Assembly (NCBI GenBank): GCA_020635205.1
Contig: JACKAE010000003.1
Location: forward strand, 310,001 to 374,000
Source: Ignavibacteria bacterium
GTDB lineage: Bacteria; Bacteroidota; Ignavibacteria; OLB7
Reading direction: 5' to 3'
Length of the DNA stretch: 64,000 nt
Part shown: piece by piece, positions 50,755 to 61,660 of the stretch
Layout of the letters: each line of letters begins with the position of its first letter
Numbering within the stretch: position 1 is the stretch's first letter
The notes under the pieces: generated by a model
What the model saw: only the letters and a program-made list of their open reading frames with translations
What the model was told of the DNA's origin: nothing
The model's database searches: none
Translations under genes and position numbers: made by a program

Positions 50755-51285
50755 ATGATCAGAGGCATAAAACAGCTTCGCTACATACTGATCTTGCTTC
50801 TGTTAACTCTATCGATCGCCGGTGGTTGTTCCAATCCCTTTGCCCCAGCTCTGGACCAAGACCTAAACCCGAGTAGCACGTTGTTGGGAGACCAAACGAC
50901 AATCGATGGTGTCTTCCAAAATGTACAGTATGCCTACACCTACCGCGACACGTTGATCTATGGCGAACTTCTCCACCCTGATTTCGAGTTCCGATACTTC
51001 GATCCAGAGCGAGGACTTGACCAGATTTTTAACCGTGACGAAGAGATGCGGGTTACGTGGAATCTCTTCAGAGGGGCAGACCAAATCGACTTAAAGTGGA
51101 CATCAATCTATTCGCAGGATGGAGACTCCACCCTGACTATTGTCACAAGGGGATATAACCTTCGCATCACTCTTCAGGCAAGTGAGACCTTCATCATTGA
51201 AGGCTTGGCAACACTACGCCTGACCCGTGAGAATCCGAACGACGTATGGCGTATTCGACTTTGGCGGGACGACTCAAACGGCTGA
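50755..51285 (+). CDS. Putative lipoprotein, NTF2/SnoaL-like, second of a pair
   Basis: With the ATG at 50755 the protein is 176 residues; upstream codons add no signal feature. The lipobox is AGGC (LILLLLTLSIAGGCSNPF). The mature domain has TTIDGVFQNVQYAYTYRDTLIYGELLHPDFEFRYFD, a pattern common in Bacteroidota-type lipoproteins with an NTF2-like fold, and ends LRLTREN...VWRIRLWRDD. The heparinase-like gene starts 40 nt before its end, in a different frame, so the two are tightly linked. The function is unknown. Confidence 0.65.
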   Translation: MIRGIKQLRYILILLLLTLSIAGGCSNPFAPALDQDLNPSSTLLGDQTTIDGVFQNVQYAYTYRDTLIYGELLHPDFEFRYFDPERGLDQIFNRDEEMRVTWNLFRGADQIDLKWTSIYSQDGDSTLTIVTRGYNLRITLQASETFIIEGLATLRLTRENPNDVWRIRLWRDDSNG

Positions 51286-53273
51286 TAACTTCCCTCGCCG
51301 AACATGGGCCGGGACACGTTCTTGAAGTGCTACGACAAAGTCGTATCCGCCGAGCCTACGCGCAGCATCCACCACAACTCCCCGACCTTGCAACTTTTCT
51401 CGATCTCTTCCCAGAATCTTATCGCACTGCAGAATCGTGCCTCAACTACCTTGCGGGGAGAAGTCGAGCAATTGTGAGTCCTGAACTACACCATCAGGCA
51501 TATCTGCAAGATTCTCTCTCTGATTCAACTATCCAGAAGATCGAACGGGATGCCACTCTGATTTCTTCCGGTCGGTTTCCGGCTCTTGGTCTCTGCATAA
51601 ATGAGTCGACCGGGATATTTGATTGGCATCGTGATTACGGGAGTGGCAAAGTTTGGCCGCGTGATCCCTTCCACCAAATCCGTTTCCTTGAAGGTGACGG
51701 TGCGGACGTTAAGTATCCCTGGGAACTGAGCCGAATGTACTGGATTGGCTGGCTTGGGCTTGCTCGTGCTACAGCCACAACCGGTCAACAAAAAGAGAAG
51801 TGGAGCCGTGAATATCAACGGCTACTGGACAACTGGATGCAGGAGAATCCCATTCATGTTGGCGTTAATTGGGCAATGCCTATGGAGGTCGGAATCCGTG
51901 GGTTTTGGATGATGGTAGGGGCTGCCTTCTTCAACGATTCGCCAATCATTGACGGCTCGTGGTGGCTTCACTACTACTCTCTCCTCTACGGTCACGGACG
52001 CTATCTCCTCCACAACCTCGAATACTTTCCGAACCTGACGAACCACTACATCGCCAACTGCTTTGGATTAGTAGTGTTAGGTGCTCTCTTCTACGAAACT
52101 GAGGAAGGGAAAGAGTGGTTCAATCAAGGAAAGAAGCGGATGGGACGTGAACTTCGTAGGCAGGTCACCTCCGATGGAGTTCACTACGAACGGTCGATTT
52201 CATATCACGCTCTAGTGCTGGAGATGTACTTGATCACCGCCTGCATTACAGAGCGAATAGGAGAAGGGTTTGCTTCGGAGGAGATCGCTATCATCCAAAA
52301 GATGGAGAGTTTCCTTCACACCTATCTCCCCCCCAACGGAACTGATGTGCCGCAACTTGGTGACTCAGATGACGGCATCATTCTCAGGCTAACATCCGAT
52401 CAAGATATCTATAATCATACCCCTCTCGCAATTTTTGCCCAATCTGTTCTGCAGGGTGCGAAGACTTCTCCCCCTACTTCACTCTTCGCGCATCAACTCA
52501 CCCCTTTACCGCAGCAGACATTCAACTTCGAACAACAATCGTCACCCCTTCCCGGTGGTTTCGCCACTCTCAGAAATCATTGCTGGCATCTGCTCGCCGA
52601 CGTAGGCCCAATTGGCCTCCACGGAAACAACGACACCCTCTCTTTTACGCTCCACACATCTGATGGGAGAGCTTGGATAATTGATCCGGGAACGGGATGC
52701 TACACAAGAGATGCTGAATTGCGCAATGCACTTCGTTCAACTGCCGCCCACAACACTCCCTACATCGACGGGAAAGAAATTGCTCAGTTCGCCGGGCTTT
52801 GGCGTGTAGAGTCCGACCAAACGGAGACCGAGGTAACGGAGTGGAATGGAGAGAACGCTTCGGGAGAAGAAAAGGAAGCGTTGATTCTTGTAGCTCAACA
52901 TCATGCTTACGAGAGCTTACCGAAAGGAAAAATTGTGGTGGAACGGAGGTGGAAGGTGGAAGGTGAAACGATAGCAATAGCAGATCGGCTAACTGGTTCT
53001 GGAAAACATCGAGCAACTGTACGATTCACCCTTCACCCAAACGTGCGAACAGAACAAGTCAGTGAGAACGATTTGAAGCTAACGTATCGAGGTGGTAGCC
53101 AGAATGGCCACCTCAGGATTTCATTTTCCCACCCTGCCAAGCTCTCCGAAGGCTTCAACTCACCCTCTTACGGCATCATTCTCCCTTCTACACGAATCGA
53201 AATCACTGTTGAGGGAGAGGCTCCCCTGAAAATCGACTATCTTTGTCGCTTCGTTTCCAACCTGAATGAATGA
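51246..53273 (+). CDS. Heparinase II/III-type polysaccharide lyase-like protein
   Basis: This 675-residue protein has the two-part layout of the heparinase II/III family. The N-terminal alpha-alpha toroid (about 40-390) contains WELSRMYWIGWLGLARA, NHYIANCFGLVVLGALF and SDGVHYERSISYHALVLEMYL. The C-terminal beta sandwich (about 420-675) has GLHGNNDTLSFTLHTSDGRAWIIDPGTGCYTRD and RSTAAHNTPYIDGKE. Neither a signal peptide nor a lipobox is obvious at the start. Such proteins often sit in surface polysaccharide loci and may trim or modify exopolymers. It overlaps the lipoprotein gene by 40 nt and the flippase by 4 nt. Confidence 0.87.
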   Translation: MAYSTLAGRLKRLITSLAEHGPGHVLEVLRQSRIRRAYAQHPPQLPDLATFLDLFPESYRTAESCLNYLAGRSRAIVSPELHHQAYLQDSLSDSTIQKIERDATLISSGRFPALGLCINESTGIFDWHRDYGSGKVWPRDPFHQIRFLEGDGADVKYPWELSRMYWIGWLGLARATATTGQQKEKWSREYQRLLDNWMQENPIHVGVNWAMPMEVGIRGFWMMVGAAFFNDSPIIDGSWWLHYYSLLYGHGRYLLHNLEYFPNLTNHYIANCFGLVVLGALFYETEEGKEWFNQGKKRMGRELRRQVTSDGVHYERSISYHALVLEMYLITACITERIGEGFASEEIAIIQKMESFLHTYLPPNGTDVPQLGDSDDGIILRLTSDQDIYNHTPLAIFAQSVLQGAKTSPPTSLFAHQLTPLPQQTFNFEQQSSPLPGGFATLRNHCWHLLADVGPIGLHGNNDTLSFTLHTSDGRAWIIDPGTGCYTRDAELRNALRSTAAHNTPYIDGKEIAQFAGLWRVESDQTETEVTEWNGENASGEEKEALILVAQHHAYESLPKGKIVVERRWKVEGETIAIADRLTGSGKHRATVRFTLHPNVRTEQVSENDLKLTYRGGSQNGHLRISFSHPAKLSEGFNSPSYGIILPSTRIEITVEGEAPLKIDYLCRFVSNLNE

Positions 53274-54649
53274 TTGAGCAAGAGATATCCATACCACCAC
53301 GGAAAAGCAACCGGCTACGCCTAACAGCCTGGACAGCCGCCGACAAAGCATTGCCGATGATCTACGGCGTTGCTGTAGTTGCCATTCCACTCCACTTCGG
53401 CCTACTTAATACCGAAGCATTTGGAACGTGGGTTGTCTTCCAAACACTCTTCCTCTCGATTAGCCTAACTGGTGATTTCTTCTTTTTACAGCCGATGGTG
53501 AAGCTCGCATCGGAGTTCGAAGCAGATCAACGCCCCATCATCACAGCCGGTTCCTCTCTCTACACTCTACTTAGTCTCTCACTTGGAGGTATCGTCTCCA
53601 TTACGGCACTCTTCTTAGCCGATATTCTAAAAGCCGGACCAACTGGAGCTGAAGCATTTGCACTGATGGTTGCCACGGTTGGAGCAACCATTCCACGAAA
53701 TATCGCCATCCGCGTTCTTCAAGTCGACTACAGAATTTTCCGCATCTTTCTCCTCGACCTTGTCTACTTCGGTGGATTTGTCTTATGTATGATATACGGC
53801 TGGCAGACCAACACGTTCTCGAGAACGATGGATATGGTCTGGTATAATCTCTACACACTAACCGCCAGCTCCGTAATTGGAGCCTTGCTGTGTGGTGTTA
53901 AGATCATCCCTTCCTTCAAAAATGTAGTTCAAGCAACTCGACGAATTGTCAGCATTGGGCTGCACCAAGGGGGGACAGGAATCATGACAATCATTCAGCA
54001 GAACGTTGACGTTGGGATTGTCACTGCAACGCGAGGCCCCCTTGCTACCGGAGTCTACACGGCTGCACGAATCTTCTACAGAATTTTTGAGGCCTTGCGC
54101 GAGGCTGGGCAGTTACTGTTGATCTCAGCAACCTCTAACGCATATTCTCGGGACGATAAGGAGCGGGTTCAAGATATTACGGTTCTGGCGACTGCAACTC
54201 TGGTTGCCATCCTCTACCCAGCCACGATCTTGCTAATCCTCCTTGCACCTATCGGGATTCCCCTTATTCTCCCGAAAGTGGAATCTGCTTCCACTGTTTT
54301 TCAATGGTTGATAGCATCTGGCTTTGCAATGCCCTTCATCATTGTTCCCTCTTCTGTTCTGCTCGGGATTGGCGAGACACGAGATCTGTTTCGTGGAATG
54401 CTGATTGGAACTATTGTTCTGGTAGGAGCCGGTATCGGCCTCACGTATGAATTCGGTCCAGATGGAATGGCGGCTGGCGTACTTTTAGGAAACACGACAA
54501 TTGCAGCCCTCCTCACAAAACGGATGAATCGGTATATCGACTTCTCCTTTCGGGGTGTTCTCCGCCGTTCCCGCAGCTTAGGAACAATCGCTCGAACTCG
54601 ATTGAAAGAATTCCGATTCAACTCCGACGGCTCCTCAACAAACTCGTAG
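53270..54649 (+). CDS. MOP-superfamily flippase (polysaccharide biosynthesis protein)
   Basis: This 459-residue protein has about 12-14 membrane helices and the Wzx/MviN-like layout, with TAWTAADKALPMIYGVAVVAIPLHFGLLNTEAFGTWVVFQTLF at the start and GVYTAARIFYRIFEALREAGQLL near the middle. It is predicted to flip lipid-linked sugars or oligosaccharides across the inner membrane. Its ATGA overlap with the heparinase-like gene ties it to surface glycan handling. No glycosyltransferase is adjacent, which is unusual for a complete polysaccharide locus. Confidence 0.8.
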   Translation: MIEQEISIPPRKSNRLRLTAWTAADKALPMIYGVAVVAIPLHFGLLNTEAFGTWVVFQTLFLSISLTGDFFFLQPMVKLASEFEADQRPIITAGSSLYTLLSLSLGGIVSITALFLADILKAGPTGAEAFALMVATVGATIPRNIAIRVLQVDYRIFRIFLLDLVYFGGFVLCMIYGWQTNTFSRTMDMVWYNLYTLTASSVIGALLCGVKIIPSFKNVVQATRRIVSIGLHQGGTGIMTIIQQNVDVGIVTATRGPLATGVYTAARIFYRIFEALREAGQLLLISATSNAYSRDDKERVQDITVLATATLVAILYPATILLILLAPIGIPLILPKVESASTVFQWLIASGFAMPFIIVPSSVLLGIGETRDLFRGMLIGTIVLVGAGIGLTYEFGPDGMAAGVLLGNTTIAALLTKRMNRYIDFSFRGVLRRSRSLGTIARTRLKEFRFNSDGSSTNS

Positions 54650-54774
54650 TCTGTTTCCAACTATTTTTTTCTGAACACCTTACGTCGTGCTGGATTTTAC
54701 CGTATTATTCCCTCCTGAAAAACCCTGTAAACTCTCATCGCATGTGGTTTACGAAATCATCCTTTTTCCGTATG

Positions 54775-54803
54775 TTTGTCAACCACAACACAGATTATAT
54801 TTT
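54775..54803 (+). promoter_or_regulatory. Candidate Bacteroidota-type promoter of recA
   Basis: TTTG (54775-54778) and TATATTTT (54796-54803) are 17 nt apart, close to the Bacteroidota TTTG/TAnnTTTG pattern, 24 nt before the recA ATG. No LexA-type box could be recognised. Confidence 0.4.
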
Positions 54804-54827
54804 TAATTAACCCAACCAGATTGAACT

Positions 54828-55919
54828 ATGGCTAACGTTCCGAACGAAGCAAAGGTTAAAGCACTGAACAGCGCGATTGACCAGATCGAGAAGCAGCACG
54901 GCAAAGGCTCGATCATGAAATTGAGTGACTCGGCAGTTGTCCCAGTCGACGCGATTTCTACCGGCTCGCTTTCACTTGATGCGGCAATTGGTATTGGGGG
55001 CATCCCCCGCGGACGCATTATTGAGATCTACGGCCCTGAATCCTCAGGCAAAACCACCGTCTGCCTTCACGTTATCGCAGAAGCACAGCGAGCCGGAGGC
55101 ATTGCCGCCTTCGTTGACGCTGAACATGCTCTCGACATTCAGTACGCCCGCCGCCTCGGCGTTGATGTTAACGAACTTCTCCTCTCCCAGCCAGAATTTG
55201 GTGAGCAAGCACTCGAAATTGTCGACACTCTCGTCCGTTCCGGTGCTGTCGACATTATTGTTGTCGACTCGGTTGCGGCACTTACTCCGCGTGTGGAGAT
55301 TGAGGGTGAGATGGGTGATGCGCAGATGGGATCGCAAGCGCGCCTGATGTCGCAGGCAATGCGCAAACTAAACGCGGCGATTGGTAAGACGAAGTGTGCG
55401 GTGATCTTCACCAACCAGTTGCGCCAGAAGATCGGTGTGATGTACGGAAACCCGGAGACAACAACAGGCGGAAACGCCATGAAGTTCTACGCATCTGTTC
55501 GGATCGATATTCGGCGTCGGGAAATTTTGAAAGATGGTTCGGATATTGTCGGGAACCGCGTTCGGGCGAAGATTGTCAAGAATAAAGTAGCTCCTCCATT
55601 CAAAGAGGTCGAGTTCGATATCATGTACAACGAAGGCATCTCGAAGGTGGGTGACGTGCTCGACTTGGCAATCAACTATAACATCGTCGAGCGTTCTGGC
55701 TCTTGGTTCACATACCGAGATGAACGTGTGCAGGGGCGGGATGCACTGAAGGCACTCTTGCAGGAGAACAAGGAACTGTTTGAGGCACTCTATCTCGAAA
55801 TCCAAAAACGCCTCGGCTTAGTTGCCGATGATAGTGAGGGATCCACCAACGGAATCGCCCCCTCAACCGAAGGAAGTGAGAAGAAGAAGAAATCTGCAAA
55901 AGCTCTGGAAGAGGCGTAA
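54828..55919 (+). CDS. recA: Recombinase RecA
   Basis: This 363-residue protein is the central strand-exchange and SOS coprotease protein. Walker A GPESSGKTT is at residues 69-77, the start KALNSAIDQIEKQHGKGSIMKL is typical, and Walker B-like VDIIVVDSVAALTP is at about 140. Loops L1 and L2 (EIEGEMGDAQMGSQARLMSQAMRKL and NQLRQKIGVMYGNPETTTGG) are intact. The C-terminal tail is Ser/Glu/Lys-rich. It stands alone with its own promoter candidate and terminator. Confidence 0.98.
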   Translation: MANVPNEAKVKALNSAIDQIEKQHGKGSIMKLSDSAVVPVDAISTGSLSLDAAIGIGGIPRGRIIEIYGPESSGKTTVCLHVIAEAQRAGGIAAFVDAEHALDIQYARRLGVDVNELLLSQPEFGEQALEIVDTLVRSGAVDIIVVDSVAALTPRVEIEGEMGDAQMGSQARLMSQAMRKLNAAIGKTKCAVIFTNQLRQKIGVMYGNPETTTGGNAMKFYASVRIDIRRREILKDGSDIVGNRVRAKIVKNKVAPPFKEVEFDIMYNEGISKVGDVLDLAINYNIVERSGSWFTYRDERVQGRDALKALLQENKELFEALYLEIQKRLGLVADDSEGSTNGIAPSTEGSEKKKKSAKALEEA

Positions 55920-55960
55920 CCCTTCTGGTAAATTGCTTTGGAACTGAGAATAATGGTAGA

Positions 55961-55997
55961 AGCCCGGTTACTTATCAACGTGACCGGGCTTTGTATT
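55961..55997 (+). terminator. Rho-independent terminator after recA
   Basis: AGCCCGGT (55961-55968) pairs with ACCGGGCT (55983-55990), followed by TTGTATT. Loop of 14 nt. Confidence 0.75.
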
Positions 55998-56205
55998 ATT
56001 ACTGCAAATGATGATCGGGCTGAACGTTATAGAGTCGATAGTTCTGAGATGATGCGTGTCCGTGGTGTTTCATGAGGAGATCGGTGTAAGAGAAGCACCA
56101 AGGGGATACAACGCCTATAGTATACTTGACTGACCATCTCTAATACAAGTAAAGAAACAAGAGTAGAGCTAAAAGAGTCCAATGAAAGAATGGAACAGAA
56201 AAGGC
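55998..56205. other. Intergenic region between recA and carB terminators
   Basis: I see no gene, RNA or repeat of note in this stretch. Confidence 0.5.
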
Positions 56206-56234
56206 TCGGCATTCACTCCTGACGCCGAGCCTCC
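56206..56234 (-). terminator. Rho-independent terminator after carB
   Basis: AGGCTCGGC with GCCGAGCCT (56212-56232) is a 9-bp stem; on the minus strand it is followed by TTTTCTG. An AT-rich repeat lies between it and the carB stop. Confidence 0.78.
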
Positions 56235-56241
56235 CTCCTTC

Positions 56242-56275
56242 CTTTTTGAATTTTGAATTTTGCCTTTTGAATTCC
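56242..56275. repeat. AT-rich interspersed repeat copy
   Basis: TTTTTGAATTTTGAATTTTG followed by CCTTTTGAATT, the same family as at 48.4 and 61.5 kb, located just 3' of carB. Confidence 0.75.
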
Positions 56276-56282
56276 CCTCCCC

Positions 56283-59648
<3,366 letters not shown>

Positions 59649-59705
59649 ATCTATGAAAATTTTAAGGCACGAATCTTTATCTGAGAAGTATTAGGTCTGC
59701 AAACT

Positions 59706-60125
59706 TCACCCTTTCTGGAGAAACCGGCTGTGTAATGTTGTGGCTAAGTGATTCGAGTTTTCCAGAAGAATTGATCGGACAGCTTCGGCAACAGAGAAGA
59801 TGCGCGAGAACTCGGCACTCCCCTCTTCGTCGAGAGATTCAAATACGTTGTTCGATTGGAAGAAGTCTCGAATATCTTCTCGACTTTCTGCAATGATCTC
59901 CAGAATGTCTTCCAGCGACTGGTCTTCGTCTGTTTCGACCATATCGAGGATGAGATAGGCGCGAGCATAGAAGAGGAGAGCTGCCCGGACAATCCGCTTG
60001 AACTCGAAAAGAGAGGCCTCATCGGTTGGCTCAAGCTCAATTGCTAAACGCCACTGCTCTTCGGCAGTGAAGTGATATTCGTCGGCAGTTTCTATAATTC
60101 GTTGTGCAAACTCCAAGTCTTGCAT
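59706..60125 (-). CDS. HEPN-like helical protein of unknown function
   Basis: This 139-residue protein is predicted to be nearly all helical. It starts LEFAQRIIETADEYHFTAEEQWRLAIELEPTDEASLFEFKRIVRAALLFYARAYLILD, a layout like HEPN domains, but the catalytic R-x4-6-H is not evident. The rest reads SLEDILEIIAESREDIRDFF and FSRIFSVAEAVRSILLENSN. It lies between pyrB (240-nt gap) and carB (57-nt gap), so it may be read through from pyrB or made from its own promoter. I do not recognise a family with confidence. Confidence 0.6.
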   Translation of the reverse strand: MQDLEFAQRIIETADEYHFTAEEQWRLAIELEPTDEASLFEFKRIVRAALLFYARAYLILDMVETDEDQSLEDILEIIAESREDIRDFFQSNNVFESLDEEGSAEFSRIFSVAEAVRSILLENSNHLATTLHSRFLQKG

Positions 60126-60217
60126 TGTTCTTTCTTTGTTCGTTTCAGTAGTCTATTCAATAACTTCCGTTCAGTCTGATCTGTGATCTTCAAAGTATCA
60201 CGACGATTCACCCCTCT

Positions 60218-60327
60218 TGTCATGCTAAGGGCCACCGAAGCATCTCGCATAGAGTGTTGAGCGATTCCTTACTCCTCCACATCACCGGCAAGACTCTTCT
60301 CTCCACTTCGCTCCGTTCAGAGTGACA
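60218..60327. repeat. Degenerate TGTCATGCT-type interspersed repeat
   Basis: TGTCATGCTAAGGGCCACCG then AAGCATCTCGC, and on the right ACTTCGCTCCGTTCAGAGTGACA, are the imperfect inverted ends of the widespread 'TGTCATTCTGAGCGAAGC' element. It lies in the pyrB to helical-protein gap. Confidence 0.6.
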
Positions 60328-60365
60328 GCTTAAATGTTGTTGAGAACAACGGCACTCATCAGGCT

Positions 60366-61376
60366 CTACCCCAACGTATCTGACTCAATGCTCTCCTCTA
60401 TTTTCTCTCCCCACTCCTCCACACCGGGATTCAACAAGAGGGCAAGAATCGCCATCCGAACTGCCACTCCATTCCCGACCTGTCGGAGAATCAATGAATT
60501 TGAGGAATCGGCTGCCTCGCTGTCAAGCTCCACTCCTCGATTGATAGGGCCAGGATGGAGAATAAGAAGGTCTGAGCGCTCAGCTTGTCGGAGTCGGTTG
60601 TGGTTCAATCCGTAGAGACGAGCATACTCTGCAATTGAGGGAACAAAGGCCTGCTTCTGTCGCTCCAGTTGCATCCGAAGCATGTTGAGTGCATCCGAAG
60701 ATTCAATTGCCTCGTCGAGGGTTGGAATAACTCTCACCCCCAGTTCTTCAATACCACGAGGGATCAACGTGGGAGGACCGCAAACGGCAACGTTGGCCCC
60801 CAACTTCTGGAGCGTCGGAATATTCGAGCCAGCTACTCTACCGTGGCTAATATCACCCACTATCGTCACTTGCTTCCCCTCGAAACCAGTTTTCTCTGGT
60901 TGGGCAGGATCGTACCAACGCTCGAAGAGAGTATAGGCGTCAAGAAGTCCTTGCGTCGGGTGTTCGTGGCGACCATCCCCGGCATTGATGAAGATAGAAG
61001 AGCATCGTTCTGCGAGGAAGTGAGGAGCAGTGGCTGCCGAGTGGCGGAGAACAATGGCGTCCACATTCATTGCCTCGATCACCCGCGCAGTATCGAGCAA
61101 CGTCTCCCCTTTTGAGAGGGAACTTCCCCCTCCAGTAACATTGAGGGCAGTAGCCCCAAGTCGTGTCTCTGCTAACTGGAAGCTATTCCGAGTTCGGGTA
61201 GAATCTTCGATGAAAAGGTTGACAACGGTCTTTCCCTCCAACAACGTCCCTCGGACTCCGGGATCGAGGTAGTTTTGCCGCATTGTTCCGGCAACGTGCA
61301 ACGTTGTGAGAATATCCCGGGAGGAAAGCTCACGAATTCCAAGCAGATGTCGAACCGAAAGTTTCGGCAGGTTCAT
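60366..61376 (-). CDS. pyrB: Aspartate carbamoyltransferase, catalytic subunit
   Basis: About 336 residues with the ATG at 61376 (MNLPKLSVRHLLGI); an ATG at 61424 would add 16 residues. It condenses carbamoyl phosphate with aspartate in the second step of pyrimidine synthesis. Motifs are FIEDSTRTRNSF (STRTR, carbamoyl phosphate), SSLSKGETLLDT, INAGDGRHEHPTQGLLDAYTL and LILHPGPINRGVELDSE. No pyrI is seen. It lies upstream of carB with one small gene between, so it shares the pathway with its neighbour. Confidence 0.96.
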   Translation of the reverse strand: MNLPKLSVRHLLGIRELSSRDILTTLHVAGTMRQNYLDPGVRGTLLEGKTVVNLFIEDSTRTRNSFQLAETRLGATALNVTGGGSSLSKGETLLDTARVIEAMNVDAIVLRHSAATAPHFLAERCSSIFINAGDGRHEHPTQGLLDAYTLFERWYDPAQPEKTGFEGKQVTIVGDISHGRVAGSNIPTLQKLGANVAVCGPPTLIPRGIEELGVRVIPTLDEAIESSDALNMLRMQLERQKQAFVPSIAEYARLYGLNHNRLRQAERSDLLILHPGPINRGVELDSEAADSSNSLILRQVGNGVAVRMAILALLLNPGVEEWGEKIEESIESDTLG

Positions 61377-61458
61377 TGAACGATCAGGAAGATGGCCGTT
61401 ATGTTGCCCCGTTGACCGAAGCATCCAAACGGAAGAGAAGTTACGCCTCTATTGAGGC

Positions 61459-61656
61459 GAATTCAAAATTCAAAATGCAAAATTCAAAAAAGAGAAAAGA
61501 GATCATGGTGTGAAGATCGGGATCCTTTTGCCTCCCACCTGTGAACTGCTATCTTTTATCAGCTCACTTAATTTTCCCTACTATCCCATTTTGAATTTTG
61601 AATTTTGCATTTTGAATTCTCTCTCTTCCTGTTTTGCATTTTGAATTTTGAATTCT
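61459..61656. repeat. Inverted AT-rich repeats between pyrB and the symporter gene
   Basis: AATTCAAAATTCAAAATGCAAAATTC lies at 61459-61491; its complement, CATTTTGAATTTTGAATTTTGC and a second partial copy, lie at 61588-61620 and 61632-61656. The two orientations could form a long hairpin around a 97-nt spacer. The last copy ends five bases before the symporter ATG. Confidence 0.75.
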
Positions 61657-61660
61657 AACC

